Positions 6,446-7,074 of a stretch of 7,074 bases of DNA are shown here, piece by piece. Position numbers and translations under genes: made by a program. Source of the DNA: an uncultured Mucilaginibacter sp. (GTDB lineage Bacteria > Bacteroidota > Bacteroidia > Sphingobacteriales > Sphingobacteriaceae); contig CAMLFI010000131.1 of the NCBI GenBank assembly GCA_946479225.1, positions 1 through 7,074 of the forward strand, read 5' to 3'. Numbering within the stretch: position 1 is the stretch's first letter; the number at the start of each line of letters is the position of its first letter. The notes under the pieces were generated by a model that was not told the origin of the DNA, ran no database searches, and saw nothing but the letters and a program-made list of their open reading frames with translations.

Positions 6446-6474
6446 CAAATATATTCAAAGCCGCGCGTCCCAAT
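6446..6474 (-). promoter_or_regulatory. Candidate promoter just upstream of the TPR gene
   Basis: The minus strand reads ATTG (6474-6471), 17 bases, then TATATTTG (6453-6446), an exact TAnnTTTG box with a near-consensus -33 element (ATTG for TTTG). It lies within the 56-nt gap between dut and the TPR gene. The predicted start point falls about 4-6 bases downstream, at or next to the ATG at 6440, so a transcript from here would be leaderless or nearly so. Confidence 0.4.
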
Positions 6475-6496
6475 TTGCTATTTTTTTAATTATTCA

Positions 6497-6928
6497 TTAT
6501 TTGCCGGTGTGTCCGTAGCCACCTGTCCCCCTTGAGGTTTCGGTCAACGATTCTACTTGCTGCCATTCTACTTTCTCGTGCCTGGCAACAACCATTTGCG
6601 CAATGCGTTCGCCGGGGTTTATCTCAAAAACCTGGTCAGACAGGTTAACCAATAACACACCTATCTCTCCACGGTAATCCGCATCAATTGTTCCCGGTGC
6701 GTTTACTATGCTAATGCCATGCTTATAGGCCAGCCCGCTACGCGGACGAATCTGCGCCTCGAAGCCTTCCGGTAATTCGATAAACAAACCGGTCGGTACT
6801 AATTTGCGCTCAAGCGGCTTAAGCAAAACAGGGGCTTCGATATTAGCGCGAAGGTCCATACCTGCCGCGTGCAATGTCTCGTAAGCGGGTAAACTATTAT
6901 TTGATTTGTTTATAATACGAATGGTCAT
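6497..6928 (-). CDS. dut: dUTP diphosphatase (dUTPase)
   Basis: 143 aa, the usual length of the trimeric dUTPase. It hydrolyses dUTP to dUMP and pyrophosphate, keeping uracil out of DNA and supplying dUMP for thymidylate synthesis. All five conserved motifs are present: AAGMDLRA (21-28), [12 protein letters not shown] (61-72), [16 protein letters not shown] (76-91, with the uracil-pocket Tyr85 and catalytic Asp82), PGERIAQMV (105-113) and the P-loop-like [10 protein letters not shown] (133-142). In motif 5 Tyr138 takes the position of the usual stacking Phe. The ATG at 6928 overlaps the stop of the upstream membrane-protein gene as ATGA, suggesting coupled translation. A 56-nt gap with a candidate promoter separates it from the TPR gene. 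Confidence 0.97.
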   Translation of the reverse strand: MTIRIINKSNNSLPAYETLHAAGMDLRANIEAPVLLKPLERKLVPTGLFIELPEGFEAQIRPRSGLAYKHGISIVNAPGTIDADYRGEIGVLLVNLSDQVFEINPGERIAQMVVARHEKVEWQQVESLTETSRGTGGYGHTGK

Positions 6929-7074
6929 GATTTAATAAAAATAGTCTTTAAGTTTTTCCATTCAAAGTATAAAGCTACTGATGCAAACGCAATTAACAGG
7001 CCATTACCTATAAAAATGTTACGATTAAAAACGTAGAACGATATATAAACGAGAAAAACCGCCGACACGATATA
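6925..7074 (-). CDS. C-terminal end of a membrane protein, possibly a polysaccharide flippase
   Basis: The last 49 codons of a frame that enters from beyond the window edge, ending at TGA (6927-6925). The visible peptide has two hydrophobic stretches: about residues 1-16 ([16 protein letters not shown]) and about 20-38 ([18 protein letters not shown]). A short polar loop (NRN) separates them, and the tail [12 protein letters not shown] is basic. That is typical of the last two helices of a polytopic inner-membrane protein. In related Bacteroidota a Wzx-type oligosaccharide flippase or polysaccharide biosynthesis protein often lies directly upstream of dut, which is the basis of the functional guess; no diagnostic motif lies in this fragment. 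Its stop overlaps the dut start by 4 nt. That it is coding is well supported; the function is tentative. Confidence 0.6.
   Translation of the reverse strand, partial: YIVSAVFLVYISFYVFNRNIFIGNGLLIAFASVALYFEWKNLKTIFIKS

Noticed and set aside
6441..6473. Eleven extra residues on the TPR protein from a TTG at 6473
   Set aside because: The ATG at 6440 gives a standard signal sequence, and the stretch before it contains a good -7 promoter box.
48..7074. Mobile element, defence system, CRISPR array or tRNA
   Set aside because: All sequence is accounted for by co-oriented core genes with short gaps. I saw no transposase or integrase motifs, direct-repeat arrays or tRNA-like folds.

Overview
The window is a contig end from a Bacteroidota genome, most likely Sphingobacteriaceae (Mucilaginibacter/Pedobacter-like). 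Three things point there. The gene set is dut, TPR protein, DUF4292 lipoprotein, EnvC-like LytM protein, two TatA proteins, GatA and an MltD-like protein. The leaders are A-rich with few Shine-Dalgarno sequences, and two sites match the Bacteroidota -7 consensus TAnnTTTG exactly. The genus is inferred, not proven. All genes lie on the minus strand, so transcription runs from high to low coordinates.

Bases 1-47 are not biological: they are Illumina P5/universal adapter sequence. Genomic DNA begins at base 48, inside an MltD-like lytic transglycosylase gene whose 3' part is missing.

In transcription order the layout is as follows. (1) The C-terminal end of a membrane protein, possibly a polysaccharide flippase (6925-7074, cut by the window edge), overlaps dut by 4 nt. 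(2) dut (6497-6928) makes dUTPase. (3) A secreted or lipid-anchored TPR protein (4725-6440), a DUF4292 lipoprotein (3956-4747, overlapping it by 23 nt) and an EnvC-like LytM/M23 protein with a degenerate active site (2659-3936) form a compact run. (4) After a short AT-rich gap with a good promoter candidate come two TatA-family genes, one long with an acidic tail (2132-2599) and one minimal (1935-2105). (5) A strong minus-strand intrinsic terminator (1845-1895) follows, ending only 8 bases before the gatA start codon. (6) gatA (409-1836). (7) The truncated MltD-like gene (48-343).

Most of the genes serve the cell envelope: lipoprotein handling (DUF4292), septal peptidoglycan processing (EnvC-like, MltD-like), protein export (TatA) and perhaps polysaccharide export. 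dut and gatA are housekeeping genes carried in the same stretch. I see no mobile element, defence system, CRISPR array or RNA gene. No clearly new system is present. The best leads are the TPR/LolB-like/degenerate-LytM cluster, the two different TatA paralogues, and the terminator placed directly before gatA.
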